From: Flavobacteriales bacterium 33_180_T64
GTDB taxonomy: Bacteria; Bacteroidota; Bacteroidia; Flavobacteriales; Flavobacteriaceae
Direction: 5' to 3'
DNA: 64,000 bases
Assembly (NCBI GenBank): GCA_002162685.1
Contig: MAAQ01000018.1
Coordinates: forward strand, 124,001-188,000
Below are positions 37,571 to 47,099 of the stretch, in pieces (the stretch's first letter is position 1; the number at the start of each line of letters is the position of its first letter). The notes beneath the pieces are model-generated. The model searched no databases and was not told the origin of the DNA. It worked only from the letters and a program-made list of their open reading frames with translations. Made by a program: the position numbers and the translations under genes.

Positions 37571-37990
37571 ATGTTACAACCTAAAAGAACAAAATTTCGT
37601 AAAGTCCAAAAAGGACGTATGAAAGGAAATACCGGAAGAGGTTTTACTCTTTCTAATGGTATGTTTGGTATAAAATCTTTAGATTCTAATTTTTTGACAT
37701 CTCGTCAAATTGAAGCTGCACGTATTGCTGCAACTCGTTTTATGAAGAGAGAAGGTCAATTATGGATTAAGATATTTCCAGACAAGCCTATTACCAAAAA
37801 ACCATTAGAAGTACGTATGGGTAAAGGTAAAGGTGCCGTAGAATATTGGGTAGCTGTAGTAAAGCCAGGAAGAATTTTATTCGAAGTTGGTGGAGTACCA
37901 ATGGACGTTGCAAAAGAAGCCTTACGTTTAGCTGCACAAAAGTTACCAGTAAAAACTAAGTTTTTAATAGCTCGAGATTACGAAGCTTAA
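37571..37990 (+). CDS. rplP: 50S ribosomal protein L16
   Basis: The 139-residue L16 begins [20 protein letters not shown] and carries [20 protein letters not shown] and the helix [19 protein letters not shown]. It organises the A-site tRNA binding region of the 50S subunit. It has the normal length and lies in the usual S3-L16-L29-S17 order. Confidence 0.98.
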   Translation: MLQPKRTKFRKVQKGRMKGNTGRGFTLSNGMFGIKSLDSNFLTSRQIEAARIAATRFMKREGQLWIKIFPDKPITKKPLEVRMGKGKGAVEYWVAVVKPGRILFEVGGVPMDVAKEALRLAAQKLPVKTKFLIARDYEA

Positions 37991-38000
37991 TATAAGTATT

Positions 38001-38192
38001 ATGAAGCAAGAAGAAATTAAACAGCTATCAGTAGCTGAGTTACAAGAGAAACTTGGCGAAACTAAAAAGAGTTATTCAGAGCTTAAATTAGCTCATGCAA
38101 TCTCTCCATTAGATAATCCAATTCAGTTACGTAACGTTAGACGTTCAGTAGCAAGAATTGCAACAGAATTAACTAAAAGAGAAATACAATAA
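38001..38192 (+). CDS. rpmC: 50S ribosomal protein L29
   Basis: A 63-residue two-helix protein: MKQEEIKQLSVAELQEKLGE and NPIQLRNVRRSVARIATELT. It sits next to L23 at the tunnel exit. Normal size; rpsQ follows after 18 bp. Confidence 0.96.
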   Translation: MKQEEIKQLSVAELQEKLGETKKSYSELKLAHAISPLDNPIQLRNVRRSVARIATELTKREIQ

Positions 38193-38210
38193 TTGTATTC
38201 TGGCTGAAAG

Positions 38211-38468
38211 ATGGAAAAAAGACATTTAAGAAAAGAGCGTATAGGAGTTGTTACTAGTAACAAAATGCAGAAATCAATTGTGGTTGCTGAAGTTAAAAAA
38301 GTAAAACACCCTATGTACGGAAAATTCGTTTTGAAAACAAAAAAATATGTTGCTCATGACGAAACAAACGACTGTAATATTGGAGATACTGTAAAGATCA
38401 TGGAAACAAGACCTTTAAGTAAATCTAAATGTTGGAGACTAGTAGAAATAATTGAAAGAGCGAAGTAA
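38211..38468 (+). CDS. rpsQ: 30S ribosomal protein S17
   Basis: The 85-residue OB-fold protein S17 has [20 protein letters not shown], then [19 protein letters not shown] and [20 protein letters not shown]. It binds the 5' domain of 16S rRNA early in assembly. Its stop is 2 bp before the rplN start. Confidence 0.97.
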   Translation: MEKRHLRKERIGVVTSNKMQKSIVVAEVKKVKHPMYGKFVLKTKKYVAHDETNDCNIGDTVKIMETRPLSKSKCWRLVEIIERAK

Positions 38469-38470
38469 TT

Positions 38471-38839
38471 ATGGTACAACAAGAATCAAGATTAAAAGTA
38501 GCTGATAACACTGGAGCCAAGGAAGTTTTAACTATCCGTGTTCTAGGTGGTACAAAAAGAAGATACGCATCTATTGGAGACAAAATTGTTGTCTCAGTAA
38601 AAGATTCTACTCCAAATGGAAACATTAAAAAAGGAGCAGTTTCAACAGCAGTAGTAGTTCGTACTAAAAAAGAAGTTAGACGTCCAGATGGATCTTATAT
38701 TAGATTTGACGATAACGCTTGTGTGCTCTTAAATCCAACAGGAGAAATGAGAGGAACACGTGTTTTTGGACCCGTAGCTAGAGAACTTCGTGATAAGCAA
38801 TTCATGAAAATTGTTTCATTAGCACCTGAAGTGCTTTAA
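38471..38839 (+). CDS. rplN: 50S ribosomal protein L14
   Basis: A 122-residue L14 beginning [20 protein letters not shown], with [20 protein letters not shown] and [20 protein letters not shown]. It lies at the subunit interface and is the binding site of silencing factor RsfS in other bacteria. Its stop overlaps the first ATG of rplX by one base. Confidence 0.98.
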   Translation: MVQQESRLKVADNTGAKEVLTIRVLGGTKRRYASIGDKIVVSVKDSTPNGNIKKGAVSTAVVVRTKKEVRRPDGSYIRFDDNACVLLNPTGEMRGTRVFGPVARELRDKQFMKIVSLAPEVL

Positions 38840-39162
38840 TGACTAATAAAATGACAAAGTTTAAAATTAAATCAGGAGATACTGTAAGAGTAATAGCTGG
38901 AGACCATAAAGGGACTGAAGGTAAAGTGCTTAAAGTGTTAACCGATAAAAGCAAGGCCATCATTGAAGGCGTGAACATGGTTAAGAAACACACTAAACCA
39001 AGTGCACAAAGCCCTCAAGGAGGTATAGTAGAAAAAGAAGCACCTATGCATATTTCTAATCTATCATTGTTAACATCTAAGGGTGAAGCAACAAGAGTAG
39101 GTTATAAAATGGAAGGTGACAAGAAAGTAAGATTTTCAACAAAATCAAATGAAGTAATATAG
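38839..39162 (+). CDS. rplX: 50S ribosomal protein L24
   Basis: The 107-residue L24 contains the KOW motif ([20 protein letters not shown]) and the segment [17 protein letters not shown]. Two starts are possible. The ATG that overlaps the rplN stop gives [14 protein letters not shown], and the ATG four codons later gives [10 protein letters not shown], which matches many relatives. The first is kept because of translational coupling, but the second is as plausible. L24 starts assembly of the 50S subunit. Confidence 0.96.
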   Translation: MTNKMTKFKIKSGDTVRVIAGDHKGTEGKVLKVLTDKSKAIIEGVNMVKKHTKPSAQSPQGGIVEKEAPMHISNLSLLTSKGEATRVGYKMEGDKKVRFSTKSNEVI

Positions 39163-39164
39163 TT

Positions 39165-39716
39165 ATGACTTATATTCCAAGATTAAAACAAGAGTACAAG
39201 GACAAAGTAGTTTCTGCTCTTACAGAAGAATTCGGATATAAAAACGTAATGCAAGTTCCTAAACTTAAAAAGATAGTTATATCTAAGGGTGTTGGAGCTG
39301 CTGTTGCAGATAAAAAATTAATTGATCATGCAATTGATGAATTAACAATGATATCTGGTCAAAAAGCTGTAGCTACATTATCTAAAAAGGATGTTGCATC
39401 TTTTAAATTGCGTAAAGGAATGCCAATTGGTGTAAGAGTTACGTTAAGAGGAGAGCAAATGTATGAATTTTTAGATCGTTTAGTGACTTCAGCTTTACCA
39501 CGTGTTAGAGATTTTAATGGTATCAAAGCAACTGGTTTTGATGGTAGAGGAAATTATAACTTAGGAGTTGTTGAGCAAATTATATTTCCAGAAATGAATA
39601 TTGATAAAATCAATAAAATCTCTGGTATGGATATTACATTTGTAACTTCTGCAGATACAGACAAAGAAGCAAAATCGTTATTAACTGAAATGGGTTTACC
39701 TTTTCAAAAGAACTAA
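39165..39716 (+). CDS. rplE: 50S ribosomal protein L5
   Basis: The 183-residue L5 binds 5S rRNA and contacts P-site tRNA. It begins [20 protein letters not shown] and has [40 protein letters not shown] and the C-terminal [20 protein letters not shown]. It stands in the normal L14-L24-L5-S14 order with 2-3 bp spacers. Confidence 0.98.
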   Translation: MTYIPRLKQEYKDKVVSALTEEFGYKNVMQVPKLKKIVISKGVGAAVADKKLIDHAIDELTMISGQKAVATLSKKDVASFKLRKGMPIGVRVTLRGEQMYEFLDRLVTSALPRVRDFNGIKATGFDGRGNYNLGVVEQIIFPEMNIDKINKISGMDITFVTSADTDKEAKSLLTEMGLPFQKN

Positions 39717-39719
39717 GAT

Positions 39720-39989
39720 ATGGCTAAAGAATCAATGAAAGCCCGTGAGGTAAAAAGATCTAAAACAGTAGCTAAATATGCTGAGAAACGTAAAGCTTTA
39801 AAAGAAGCTGGAGATTACGAAGCATTACAAAAGTTACCAAAAAATGCATCTCCTGTTCGTCAACATAATCGTTGTAAATTGACAGGTAGACCAAAAGGTT
39901 ATATGAGAACTTTTGGTATTTCACGTGTAACATTTCGTGAAATGGCAAACCAAGGTTTGATTCCAGGTGTTAGAAAAGCATCTTGGTAA
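39720..39989 (+). CDS. rpsN: 30S ribosomal protein S14 (zinc-free long form)
   Basis: The 89-residue S14 has only one Cys ([18 protein letters not shown]), whereas the zinc-binding short form has two CxxC pairs. It is therefore the C-minus, zinc-independent type of about 89-101 residues. The C-terminal [20 protein letters not shown] is strongly conserved. S14 is part of the 30S head next to S3 and S10. A 90-bp spacer with weak hairpins follows before rpsH. Confidence 0.97.
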   Translation: MAKESMKAREVKRSKTVAKYAEKRKALKEAGDYEALQKLPKNASPVRQHNRCKLTGRPKGYMRTFGISRVTFREMANQGLIPGVRKASW

Positions 39990-40079
39990 ACTAAATCGTT
40001 TAACACGATTATAACAAGAATTATAAATTGGTTTTAGGTTCGACATAGTATCGAAAACCACTACCGCAAATTAATATAA
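39990..40079 (+). other. Spacer between rpsN and rpsH with weak hairpins
   Basis: Two small inverted repeats are visible: AATCG/CGATT near 39994-40010, and a bulged stem of GGTTT/AAACC (40030-40059) enclosing TCGA/TCGA. No promoter or T tract is seen. It may hold a translation-control site, but support is weak. Confidence 0.3.
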
Positions 40080-40478
40080 ATGAATACAGATCCAATTGCT
40101 GATTTCTTAACAAGAATCAGAAATGCAGTAAAAGCCAACCATAGAGTTGTTGAGATACCTGCATCAAACTTAAAAAAAGAGATGACTAAAATATTATTCG
40201 ATCAAGGATATATTTTAAGTTATAAATTTGACGATTCTAGTGTACAAGGAACAATAAAAATTGCTTTGAAATACAATAAAGAAACTAAAGAATCGGTTAT
40301 CAAAAAAATTCAAAGAATAAGTACACCAGGTTTACGTAAGTATGCTAGTGCTAATGAAATGCCAAGGATACTCAATGGATTGGGTATTGCTATCGTTTCT
40401 ACATCTCATGGTGTAATTACTGGTAAGCAAGCAGAAAGAGATAATGTAGGTGGCGAATTATTGTGTTACGTTTACTAA
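40080..40478 (+). CDS. rpsH: 30S ribosomal protein S8
   Basis: A 132-residue S8 with TDPIADFLTRIRNAVKANHR at the N-terminus and the RNA-binding C-terminus NGLGIAIVSTSHGVITGKQA ending GGELLCYVY. It binds helix 21 of 16S rRNA and in E. coli represses the spc operon. The preceding 90-bp spacer with weak hairpins is the only nearby candidate for such control. Confidence 0.98.
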   Translation: MNTDPIADFLTRIRNAVKANHRVVEIPASNLKKEMTKILFDQGYILSYKFDDSSVQGTIKIALKYNKETKESVIKKIQRISTPGLRKYASANEMPRILNGLGIAIVSTSHGVITGKQAERDNVGGELLCYVY

Positions 40479-40496
40479 TTTAAATCAGAAAGAACA

Positions 40497-41039
40497 ATGT
40501 CAAGAATAGGAAATAATCCAGTAGCAATTCCAGAAGGAATTACAGTTGATGTTAAGGACAACGTAATTACTGTAAAAGGTAAATTAGGAGAATTAACACA
40601 AAGCTATGACACTGTTGCGGTTAAAGTTGAAGACGGAAACGTACTTGTAACACGCTCAGCAGATAATAAAGAACAAAAAGCTAAACATGGTTTATACCGA
40701 GCTTTAATACACAACATGATTACAGGTGTATCTAAAGGGTGGACTAAAGATTTAGAACTTGTTGGTGTAGGTTATAGAGCTTCAAACCAAGGTCAAAAAT
40801 TAGAATTGGCTCTCGGTTTCTCTCACAATATTATTTTAAATATTGCACCAGAAGTAAAAATTGAAACCATTTCAGAAAAAGGTAAAAACCCAATAATAAA
40901 ATTAACATCTCACGATAAACAATTAGTTGGACAAGTAGCTGCGAAAATTCGCGGATTTAGACCACCAGAACCTTACAAAGGAAAAGGGGTTAAGTTTGTT
41001 GGTGAAGAATTAAGAAGAAAAGCAGGTAAATCAGCTTAA
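40497..41039 (+). CDS. rplF: 50S ribosomal protein L6
   Basis: The 180-residue L6 begins [20 protein letters not shown] and shows the duplicated alpha/beta domains, with [20 protein letters not shown] and the C-terminal [20 protein letters not shown]. It lies near the factor-binding site. It sits between rpsH and rplR in the usual order. Confidence 0.98.
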   Translation: MSRIGNNPVAIPEGITVDVKDNVITVKGKLGELTQSYDTVAVKVEDGNVLVTRSADNKEQKAKHGLYRALIHNMITGVSKGWTKDLELVGVGYRASNQGQKLELALGFSHNIILNIAPEVKIETISEKGKNPIIKLTSHDKQLVGQVAAKIRGFRPPEPYKGKGVKFVGEELRRKAGKSA

Positions 41040-41049
41040 AAAATTAGTT

Positions 41050-41406
41050 ATGGTATTAACAAAGAACGAAAAAAGACTAAGAATAAAAAGCAGAATTCGT
41101 AAAGTTGTCTCTGGTACAGAAGCAAGACCTCGTTTAGCTGTTTACAGAAGCAATAAAGAAATCTATGCTCAAGTTGTAGATGATGTAACAGGTAAAACTT
41201 TAGCTGCAGCATCTTCAAGAGATAAAGATGTAGCTTCTGCAAAAGGAACTAAAACAGAAATAGCAGCCTTAGTTGGTAAAGCTATTGCTGAGAAATCAAT
41301 AAAAGCAGGTATCAATACTATTTCTTTTGATAGAGGTGGATACCAATATCACGGAAGAGTAAAATCATTAGCAGAAGGAGCTAGAGAAGGCGGACTTAAA
41401 TTCTAA
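41050..41406 (+). CDS. rplR: 50S ribosomal protein L18
   Basis: The 118-residue L18 binds 5S rRNA together with L5. It has [40 protein letters not shown] and the C-terminal [20 protein letters not shown]. Normal length; rpsE follows by 6 bp. Confidence 0.98.
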   Translation: MVLTKNEKRLRIKSRIRKVVSGTEARPRLAVYRSNKEIYAQVVDDVTGKTLAAASSRDKDVASAKGTKTEIAALVGKAIAEKSIKAGINTISFDRGGYQYHGRVKSLAEGAREGGLKF

Positions 41407-41412
41407 GACACT

Positions 41413-41937
41413 ATGTATCAAAAATATAAAAACGCAGAATTAGTAAAACCAAGTGGAATCGATCTTAAAGATCGTTTAGTTGGTGTACAAAGAGTTACCA
41501 AAGTAACAAAAGGAGGTAGAGCTTTTGGTTTTTCAGCGATCGTAGTGGTTGGTGATGAAGCTGGAGTTGTAGGTCACGGTTTAGGAAAATCTAAAGATGT
41601 AGCTTCTGCAATTGCAAAAGCTGTTGATGACGCTAAGAAAAACTTAGTAAGAATTCCTATTATTAAAGGAACCTTACCTCATGAGCAAAAAGGTAAATTT
41701 GGTGGAGCAAAAGTAAATATTATTCCTGCTGCTCCTGGTACAGGTGTAATTGCTGGTGGAGCTGTAAGAACAGTTTTAGAAGCAGTTGGTATACATGATG
41801 TATTATCAAAATCTCAAGGATCTTCTAACTCTCATAATGTTGTAAAAGCAACTTTTGATGCTTTATTACAATTAAGAGATGCAAATACAATTGCAAAGGA
41901 AAGAGGTATTTCTCTTGAAAAAGTGTTTAACGGTTAA
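41413..41937 (+). CDS. rpsE: 30S ribosomal protein S5
   Basis: A 174-residue S5 with the double-stranded-RNA-binding N-terminal domain ([40 protein letters not shown]) and the C-terminal domain with [20 protein letters not shown]. It is involved in mRNA helicase activity and decoding fidelity. Normal length. Confidence 0.98.
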   Translation: MYQKYKNAELVKPSGIDLKDRLVGVQRVTKVTKGGRAFGFSAIVVVGDEAGVVGHGLGKSKDVASAIAKAVDDAKKNLVRIPIIKGTLPHEQKGKFGGAKVNIIPAAPGTGVIAGGAVRTVLEAVGIHDVLSKSQGSSNSHNVVKATFDALLQLRDANTIAKERGISLEKVFNG

Positions 41938-41949
41938 TTAAATAGGACG

Positions 41950-42132
41950 ATGGCAAAGATTAAAGTAACAAAAGTAAAAAGCGCAATCAATCGTACTAAA
42001 ACTCAAAAGAGAATTTTAGAAGCTCTTGGGTTGAAAAAAATTGGTCAAACAAAAGAGCACGATGCATCACCAAGTATTCTTGGGATGGTAAGTAAAGTTT
42101 CACATTTAGTTTCTGTTGAAGAAACAAAATAA
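41950..42132 (+). CDS. rpmD: 50S ribosomal protein L30
   Basis: The 60-residue L30 (MAKIKVTKVKSAINRTKTQK, LGLKKIGQTKEHDASPSILG) is present, though some bacterial lineages lack it. Normal size. rplO starts 9 bp after its stop. Confidence 0.96.
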   Translation: MAKIKVTKVKSAINRTKTQKRILEALGLKKIGQTKEHDASPSILGMVSKVSHLVSVEETK

Positions 42133-42141
42133 TAAGATACA

Positions 42142-42594
42142 ATGAACTTAAGTAATTTAAAACCAGCAGAAGGTTCTGTAAAGAATCAAGGTAAAAGAAT
42201 AGGTCGTGGACAAGGTTCTGGAAAAGGTGGTACTGCAACACGTGGTCACAAAGGAGCAAAGTCTCGTTCAGGTTATTCTAAAAAATTAGGTTTCGAAGGT
42301 GGTCAAATGCCACTTCAAAGACGAGTTCCTAAATTTGGATTTACAAATATTAACCGTGTAGAATATCAAGGTGTAAACTTAGATAAATTGCAAGAGTTAG
42401 TAGATAACAAGAAGATAAAGGATGCAGTTGATTTTCAAACTCTAGTAGATCTAGGTTTGGCGGGAAAGAATGAGTTAGTAAAAATTCTTGGTCGTGGTGA
42501 ATTAAAATCAAAATTAACAGTAACTGCTCATAAATTTACTGCTTCAGCAAAAGCTGCAATTGAAGCTGCAGGTGGAGAAGCGGTAACTTTATAA
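42142..42594 (+). CDS. rplO: 50S ribosomal protein L15
   Basis: A 150-residue L15 with the Gly/Arg-rich N-terminal extension ([20 protein letters not shown]) that threads into 23S rRNA, the conserved [19 protein letters not shown] and the C-terminal globular domain. It is a late assembly protein. secY follows by 12 bp. Confidence 0.98.
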   Translation: MNLSNLKPAEGSVKNQGKRIGRGQGSGKGGTATRGHKGAKSRSGYSKKLGFEGGQMPLQRRVPKFGFTNINRVEYQGVNLDKLQELVDNKKIKDAVDFQTLVDLGLAGKNELVKILGRGELKSKLTVTAHKFTASAKAAIEAAGGEAVTL

Positions 42595-42606
42595 GAACAC
42601 TTTAGT

Positions 42607-43959
42607 ATGAAATTAATAAATACATTAAAAAATGTTTGGAAAATAACAGAGTTAAAAGACAGAATCATTCTTACGCTTGGTCTGCTTTTAGTTTACCGTT
42701 TTGGTGCTCAAGTTGTTTTACCAGGTATAGATGCGACTCAACTTGGAGGTTTACAAGAAGGAGCCGATGGAGGTATATTAGGAATTCTTAATATGTTTAC
42801 TGGTGGAGCCTTTGCAAATGCTTCTGTTTTTGCGCTTGGTATTATGCCTTATATTTCAGCGTCTATTGTTGTTCAATTAATGGGTATTGCGATTCCTTAC
42901 TTACAGAAACTTCAAAAAGAAGGTGCAAGTGGGCAAAAGAAGATTACGCAAATTACACGTTGGTTAACGATTATCATTTGCTTATTCCAAGCACCTGGTT
43001 ATTTAGCTAGTTTACAACCTGCATTTGGGATCCCTTCTACAGCATTTTTATTAGGAACTGGTGCAACATTCTATATCTCTTCAGTAATTATATTAATTAC
43101 TGGATGTGTTTTTGCAATGTGGTTAGGAGAAAAGATTACAGATAAAGGTATTGGTAATGGAATTTCATTATTAATTATGGTTGGTATTATTGCAAACTTA
43201 CCTTTGTCCTTTATTCAAAATGCTGCATCTCGCTTAGATGGAGGAGGAAATGGTGGTCTTATGATGATTTTAATTGAACTAGTAGTTTGGTTTGTAATCA
43301 TTTTGGCTTCTATAATGTTAGTAATGGCTGTACGTAAAATTGCGGTACAATATGCAAGAAGAACAGCATCTGGTGGATACGAAAAGAATGTATTTGGATC
43401 TAGACAGTTCTTACCATTAAAATTAAATGCATCAGGAGTAATGCCAATTATCTTTGCTCAAGCAATTATGTTTGTGCCTAGTTTAATTGGAAAATCTTTT
43501 GGAGCATCAAGTGAAGTAGGACAATGGATGCAAACTCAATTTAATGATCCTTTTGGATTATGGTACAATGTTGTGTTTGGATTACTAATTATCATCTTTA
43601 CATATTTCTATACTGCGATTACTGTTCCTACGAACAAAATGGCAGATGATTTAAAAAGAAGTGGTGGTTTTATTCCAGGTATTAGACCAGGAACAGAAAC
43701 TTCAGAATATTTAGATAAAATAATGTCTCAAATTACATTACCAGGATCTATGTTTTTAGCATTAATTGCTGTGTTCCCAGCTATTATTGTACAAATCATG
43801 GGTATCCAAGGTGGTTGGGCATTATTCTTTGGTGGCACGTCGCTACTAATTATGGTTGGAGTAGCAATAGATACCATGCAACAAGTAAATTCATATCTGT
43901 TGAATAAACATTATGATGGCTTGATGAAAACTGGTAAAAATAGAAAAGCAGTAGCTTAA
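42607..43959 (+). CDS. secY: Protein translocase subunit SecY
   Basis: The 450-residue integral membrane protein forms the Sec channel. About ten membrane helices are visible, including IILTLGLLLVYRFGAQVVLP, the plug-bearing TM2a region (GGILGILNMFTGGAFANASV) and ALGIMPYISASIVVQLMG. The cytoplasmic loops hold GGYEKNVFGSRQFLPLKLN and FIPGIRPGTETSEYLDKIM, needed for ribosome and SecA contact. In this gene order secY is followed directly by infA, with neither adk nor map between. Confidence 0.98.
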   Translation: MKLINTLKNVWKITELKDRIILTLGLLLVYRFGAQVVLPGIDATQLGGLQEGADGGILGILNMFTGGAFANASVFALGIMPYISASIVVQLMGIAIPYLQKLQKEGASGQKKITQITRWLTIIICLFQAPGYLASLQPAFGIPSTAFLLGTGATFYISSVIILITGCVFAMWLGEKITDKGIGNGISLLIMVGIIANLPLSFIQNAASRLDGGGNGGLMMILIELVVWFVIILASIMLVMAVRKIAVQYARRTASGGYEKNVFGSRQFLPLKLNASGVMPIIFAQAIMFVPSLIGKSFGASSEVGQWMQTQFNDPFGLWYNVVFGLLIIIFTYFYTAITVPTNKMADDLKRSGGFIPGIRPGTETSEYLDKIMSQITLPGSMFLALIAVFPAIIVQIMGIQGGWALFFGGTSLLIMVGVAIDTMQQVNSYLLNKHYDGLMKTGKNRKAVA

Positions 43960-43968
43960 TTATATACT

Positions 43969-44184
43969 ATGGCAAAACAAGCAGCAATAGAACAAGACGG
44001 ATCAATCATTGAAGCATTATCAAATGCGATGTTCCGAGTTGAACTAGAAAATGGTCACATTGTGACAGCTCACATTTCAGGTAAAATGCGTATGCATTAT
44101 ATTAAGTTGTTACCTGGTGACAAAGTAAAATTAGAAATGAGTCCTTATGATTTAACTAAGGCTCGCATAACTTATAGATACTAA
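43969..44184 (+). CDS. infA: Translation initiation factor IF-1
   Basis: The 71-residue OB-fold factor blocks the A site during initiation. It has [40 protein letters not shown] and [19 protein letters not shown]. Length and sequence are typical. It is located between secY and rpmJ, 4 bp before the latter. Confidence 0.97.
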   Translation: MAKQAAIEQDGSIIEALSNAMFRVELENGHIVTAHISGKMRMHYIKLLPGDKVKLEMSPYDLTKARITYRY

Positions 44185-44188
44185 TACG

Positions 44189-44305
44189 ATGAAAGTAAGA
44201 GCATCAGTTAAAAAAAGAAGTGCCGACTGTAAATTAGTCCGCAGAAAAGGTAGACTTTACGTCATTAACAAAAAGAATCCTAGATTCAAACAAAGACAAG
44301 GGTAA
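44189..44305 (+). CDS. rpmJ: 50S ribosomal protein L36 (zinc-free form)
   Basis: This 38-codon gene encodes [20 protein letters not shown] followed by [18 protein letters not shown]. The N- and C-termini are classical L36. Of the four zinc ligands of the E. coli-type protein (Cys11, Cys14, Cys27, His33), only Cys14 is kept; the others are Ser, Asn and Phe, so this is the C-minus form that does not need zinc. It lies between infA and rpsM, 2 bp before the rpsM ATG. It acts in the 50S subunit. Confidence 0.97.
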   Translation: MKVRASVKKRSADCKLVRRKGRLYVINKKNPRFKQRQG

Positions 44306-44307
44306 TT

Positions 44308-44682
44308 ATGGCAAGAATTGCAGGTGTAGACATACCAAAACAGAAAAGAGGAGTGATCTCTTTAACTTATATCTACGGAGTAGGTAGTAGTAGAGCACAA
44401 GAAATTTTAGCAAGCGCTAAAGTTGACGAAAACATCAAAGTACAAGATTGGACAGATGAGCAAATTGGAGCAATCCGTGATTCTGTAGGAACTTATACTA
44501 TTGAAGGAGAATTACGTTCTGAAACACAATTAAACATTAAGCGATTAATGGATATTGGATGTTACAGAGGTATTCGTCATAGAGCTGGACTTCCTTTAAG
44601 AGGTCAGAGAACTAAGAACAACTCTAGAACAAGAAAAGGTAGAAGAAAAACTGTTGCTAACAAGAAAAAAGCAACTAAATAA
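44308..44682 (+). CDS. rpsM: 30S ribosomal protein S13
   Basis: A 124-residue S13 with [20 protein letters not shown], the helix-two-turn-helix [13 protein letters not shown] and the tRNA-contacting tail [20 protein letters not shown]. It forms intersubunit bridge B1. A 108-bp spacer with a short tandem repeat follows before rpsK. Confidence 0.98.
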   Translation: MARIAGVDIPKQKRGVISLTYIYGVGSSRAQEILASAKVDENIKVQDWTDEQIGAIRDSVGTYTIEGELRSETQLNIKRLMDIGCYRGIRHRAGLPLRGQRTKNNSRTRKGRRKTVANKKKATK

Positions 44683-44694
44683 TAATTAATTAGA

Positions 44695-44715
44695 CATTAG
44701 TCATTAGTCATTAGT
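44695..44715 (+). repeat. Three tandem copies of CATTAGT between rpsM and rpsK
   Basis: CATTAGT is repeated three times head to tail in the spacer. The flanking sequence has loose further copies of ACTA/TTAG-type words. It is probably a simple-sequence spacer without function, but length variation between strains would be easy to detect. Confidence 0.7.
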
Positions 44716-44790
44716 GTTAGATGAATCTGTTTGAAATAGCAATGTTTAGGATTCTAACAACTAAAGCTAACAACTAGAAACTAAAAGAAT

Positions 44791-45174
44791 ATGGCAAAGT
44801 CAAGTACTAAAAAACGTAAAGTAATAGTGGATGCTGTTGGAGAAGCTCACGTAGCTGCCTCTTTTAACAATATCATCATCTCATTAACCAATAAGAAAGG
44901 TGATGTGATTTCATGGTCATCTGCGGGTAAAATGGGATTCAGAGGTTCTAAAAAGAACACTCCTTACGCTGCTCAATTAGCTGCAGAAGATGCTGCTGGA
45001 GTTGCAAAGGAAGCTGGACTTAAAAAAGTAAAAGTTTACGTTAAAGGTCCTGGTAACGGTAGAGAATCTGCTATCAGATCAATTCATAATGCAGGTATAG
45101 AAGTGACAGAAATTATTGATGTTACTCCATTGCCACATAATGGTTGTAGACCTCCAAAAAGAAGAAGAGTATAA
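44791..45174 (+). CDS. rpsK: 30S ribosomal protein S11
   Basis: The 127-residue S11 of the 30S platform has [40 protein letters not shown] and the C-terminal [17 protein letters not shown]. It is the last gene of the main block: a strong terminator follows and rpsD has its own predicted promoter. Confidence 0.98.
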   Translation: MAKSSTKKRKVIVDAVGEAHVAASFNNIIISLTNKKGDVISWSSAGKMGFRGSKKNTPYAAQLAAEDAAGVAKEAGLKKVKVYVKGPGNGRESAIRSIHNAGIEVTEIIDVTPLPHNGCRPPKRRRV

Positions 45175-45190
45175 TTTATATATGTAATAG

Positions 45191-45231
45191 AATTAATATC
45201 AACTGTTTTTAATGGTTGATATTAATTTTTT
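45191..45231 (+). terminator. Terminator after rpsK
   Basis: A 13-bp perfect stem (left arm 45191-45203, right arm 45215-45227) with an 11-nt loop is followed by a T6 tract. It is as good as the terminator after rplQ and should stop or attenuate the long ribosomal transcript. Confidence 0.8.
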
Positions 45232-45244
45232 ATATGTAAATTTG
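45215..45244 (+). promoter_or_regulatory. Promoter of rpsD-rpoA-rplQ inside the terminator
   Basis: TAAATTTG (45237-45244) is a perfect -7 element. GTTG (45215-45218) at an 18-bp spacing is the likely -33 and lies in the right arm of the terminator hairpin. The leader to rpsD would be about 95 nt. Confidence 0.6.
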
Positions 45245-45345
45245 CAAACTGAAAAATAACAAACAAGTATCAACGAGAGATCAACGTTCGTCGAAGGATA
45301 AGATTAAGACCTTAATTCACAAACACTCTCAAAAACAAATTTAAA

Positions 45346-45951
45346 ATGGCAAGATATACTGGTCCTAAAACTAAAATAGCCCGAAAATTCGGTGAAGCTA
45401 TTTTTGGAGATGATAAAGCTTTTGAAAAAAGAAACTATCCTCCAGGTCAACATGGTGCAAACAAGCGTCGTGGAAAAAAATCTGAATACGCTATCCAATT
45501 AATGGAGAAGCAAAAAGCTAAATATACTTATGGTATTTTAGAAAAACAATTCAGAAACATGTTCAAAAAAGCAACAGCTGCTCAAGGTATTACAGGTGAA
45601 GTATTACTTCAACTTTGTGAATCTCGTTTAGATAACGTTGCCTTCAGAATGGGATTATCTCCTTCTAGAAGTGGAGCAAGACAATTAGTCTCTCATAGAC
45701 ATATCACTGTAAATGGTGGAATCGTTAATATTCCTTCTTACCAATTAAAAGCAGGTGATGTTGTTGCTGTTAGAGAAAAATCTAAATCATTAGAAGCTAT
45801 CCAAAATTCATTAGCTAACTCTAGCAGTGTATTTGAATGGATCACATGGAATAACGATACTAAGCAAGGAACTTACGTTTCTATTCCTGAAAGAATCCAA
45901 ATTCCAGAAAATATCAACGTACAGTACATCGTCGAATTATATTCTAAATAA
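45346..45951 (+). CDS. rpsD: 30S ribosomal protein S4
   Basis: The 201-residue S4 starts 30S assembly and has the S4 RNA-binding domain ([40 protein letters not shown]). The N-terminal [20 protein letters not shown] lacks the four-cysteine zinc motif found in some S4 proteins. It is the first gene of the unit rpsD-rpoA-rplQ. In E. coli S4 represses the alpha operon; the long leader here could serve that. Confidence 0.97.
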   Translation: MARYTGPKTKIARKFGEAIFGDDKAFEKRNYPPGQHGANKRRGKKSEYAIQLMEKQKAKYTYGILEKQFRNMFKKATAAQGITGEVLLQLCESRLDNVAFRMGLSPSRSGARQLVSHRHITVNGGIVNIPSYQLKAGDVVAVREKSKSLEAIQNSLANSSSVFEWITWNNDTKQGTYVSIPERIQIPENINVQYIVELYSK

Positions 45952-46045
45952 TAAATTATTCATATTGGTATTTGGCCAAAGGATTTATAGTATTCTTCAA
46001 ACTTATAGATCGCGCAACTAAATAACAATTAAAACGAAGAAAGAT

Positions 46046-47038
46046 ATGGCAATATTAAATTTTCAGAAGCCTGACAAGGTGATCATGATTGATTCAACTG
46101 AATTTGAAGGTAAATTTGAATTTAGACCTTTAGAACCAGGTTATGGATTAACAGTAGGTAATGCTTTAAGAAGAGTTTTGTTATCTTCTTTAGAAGGTTT
46201 TGCAATTACATCAATTAGAGTAGAAGGCGTTGATCACGAATTCTCTACTATTGCAGGTGTTGTTGAAGACGTTACAGAAATGATTTTAAACTTAAAGCAA
46301 GTAAACTTTAAGCGTCAAATTGATGAAGTTGATAACGAATCAGTTTCAATTTCAATCTCTGGACAAAATCAAATTACAGCTGGTGATTTCCAGAAGTTTA
46401 TATCAGGTTTCCAAGTATTAAACAAAGATTTAGTGATCTGTAATTTAGATCCTAAAGTAAGTATTAACATGGAAATTACTATTGAAAAAGGTAGAGGTTA
46501 TGTTCCTGCAGAAGAAAATAAAAAGGCTTCAGCACCAATAGGAACTATCTTTACAGATTCAATTTATACGCCTATTAAGAATGTAAAGTATAGCATTGAA
46601 AACTTTCGTGTTGAACAAAAAACTGATTTTGAAAAATTAGTTTTTGAAATTCAAACTGATGGTTCAATCGCACCTAAAGACGCTTTAACAGAAGCTGCTA
46701 AAATATTAATTCACCACTTCATGTTATTCTCTGATGAGCGTATTACTCTTGAAGCTGATGAAATTGCACAAACTGAAACTTATGATGAAGAATCACTTCA
46801 CATGAGACAGCTGTTGAAAACTAAATTAGTTGATATGGATCTTTCTGTACGTGCATTAAACTGTTTAAAAGCTGCAGAAGTAGATACATTAGGAGATTTA
46901 GTGTCTTTTAATAAGAATGACTTAATGAAGTTCCGTAATTTCGGTAAGAAATCTTTAACAGAGCTTGAAGAGCTTGTCAATGTTAAAGGTCTTAACTTCG
47001 GAATGGACTTAGCAAAATATAAATTAGATAAAGATTAA
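46046..47038 (+). CDS. rpoA: RNA polymerase alpha subunit
   Basis: A 330-residue alpha subunit. The N-terminal dimerisation domain contains [20 protein letters not shown] and [20 protein letters not shown]. After a linker, the C-terminal domain has [20 protein letters not shown] and [20 protein letters not shown], the helix-hairpin-helix that contacts activators and UP elements. It is the only polymerase gene in the window and lies between rpsD (94-bp spacer) and rplQ (61-bp spacer). Confidence 0.98.
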   Translation: MAILNFQKPDKVIMIDSTEFEGKFEFRPLEPGYGLTVGNALRRVLLSSLEGFAITSIRVEGVDHEFSTIAGVVEDVTEMILNLKQVNFKRQIDEVDNESVSISISGQNQITAGDFQKFISGFQVLNKDLVICNLDPKVSINMEITIEKGRGYVPAEENKKASAPIGTIFTDSIYTPIKNVKYSIENFRVEQKTDFEKLVFEIQTDGSIAPKDALTEAAKILIHHFMLFSDERITLEADEIAQTETYDEESLHMRQLLKTKLVDMDLSVRALNCLKAAEVDTLGDLVSFNKNDLMKFRNFGKKSLTELEELVNVKGLNFGMDLAKYKLDKD

Positions 47039-47099
47039 TACGTCATATTTTGCTCCTCAATAATGGGTTGTAGCAAGATGATGATTAAAACAAAATGTC

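Noticed and set aside
44695-44715. CATTAGT repeats as a CRISPR-like array
   Set aside because: Units of 7 bp follow each other without spacers and there are no cas genes.
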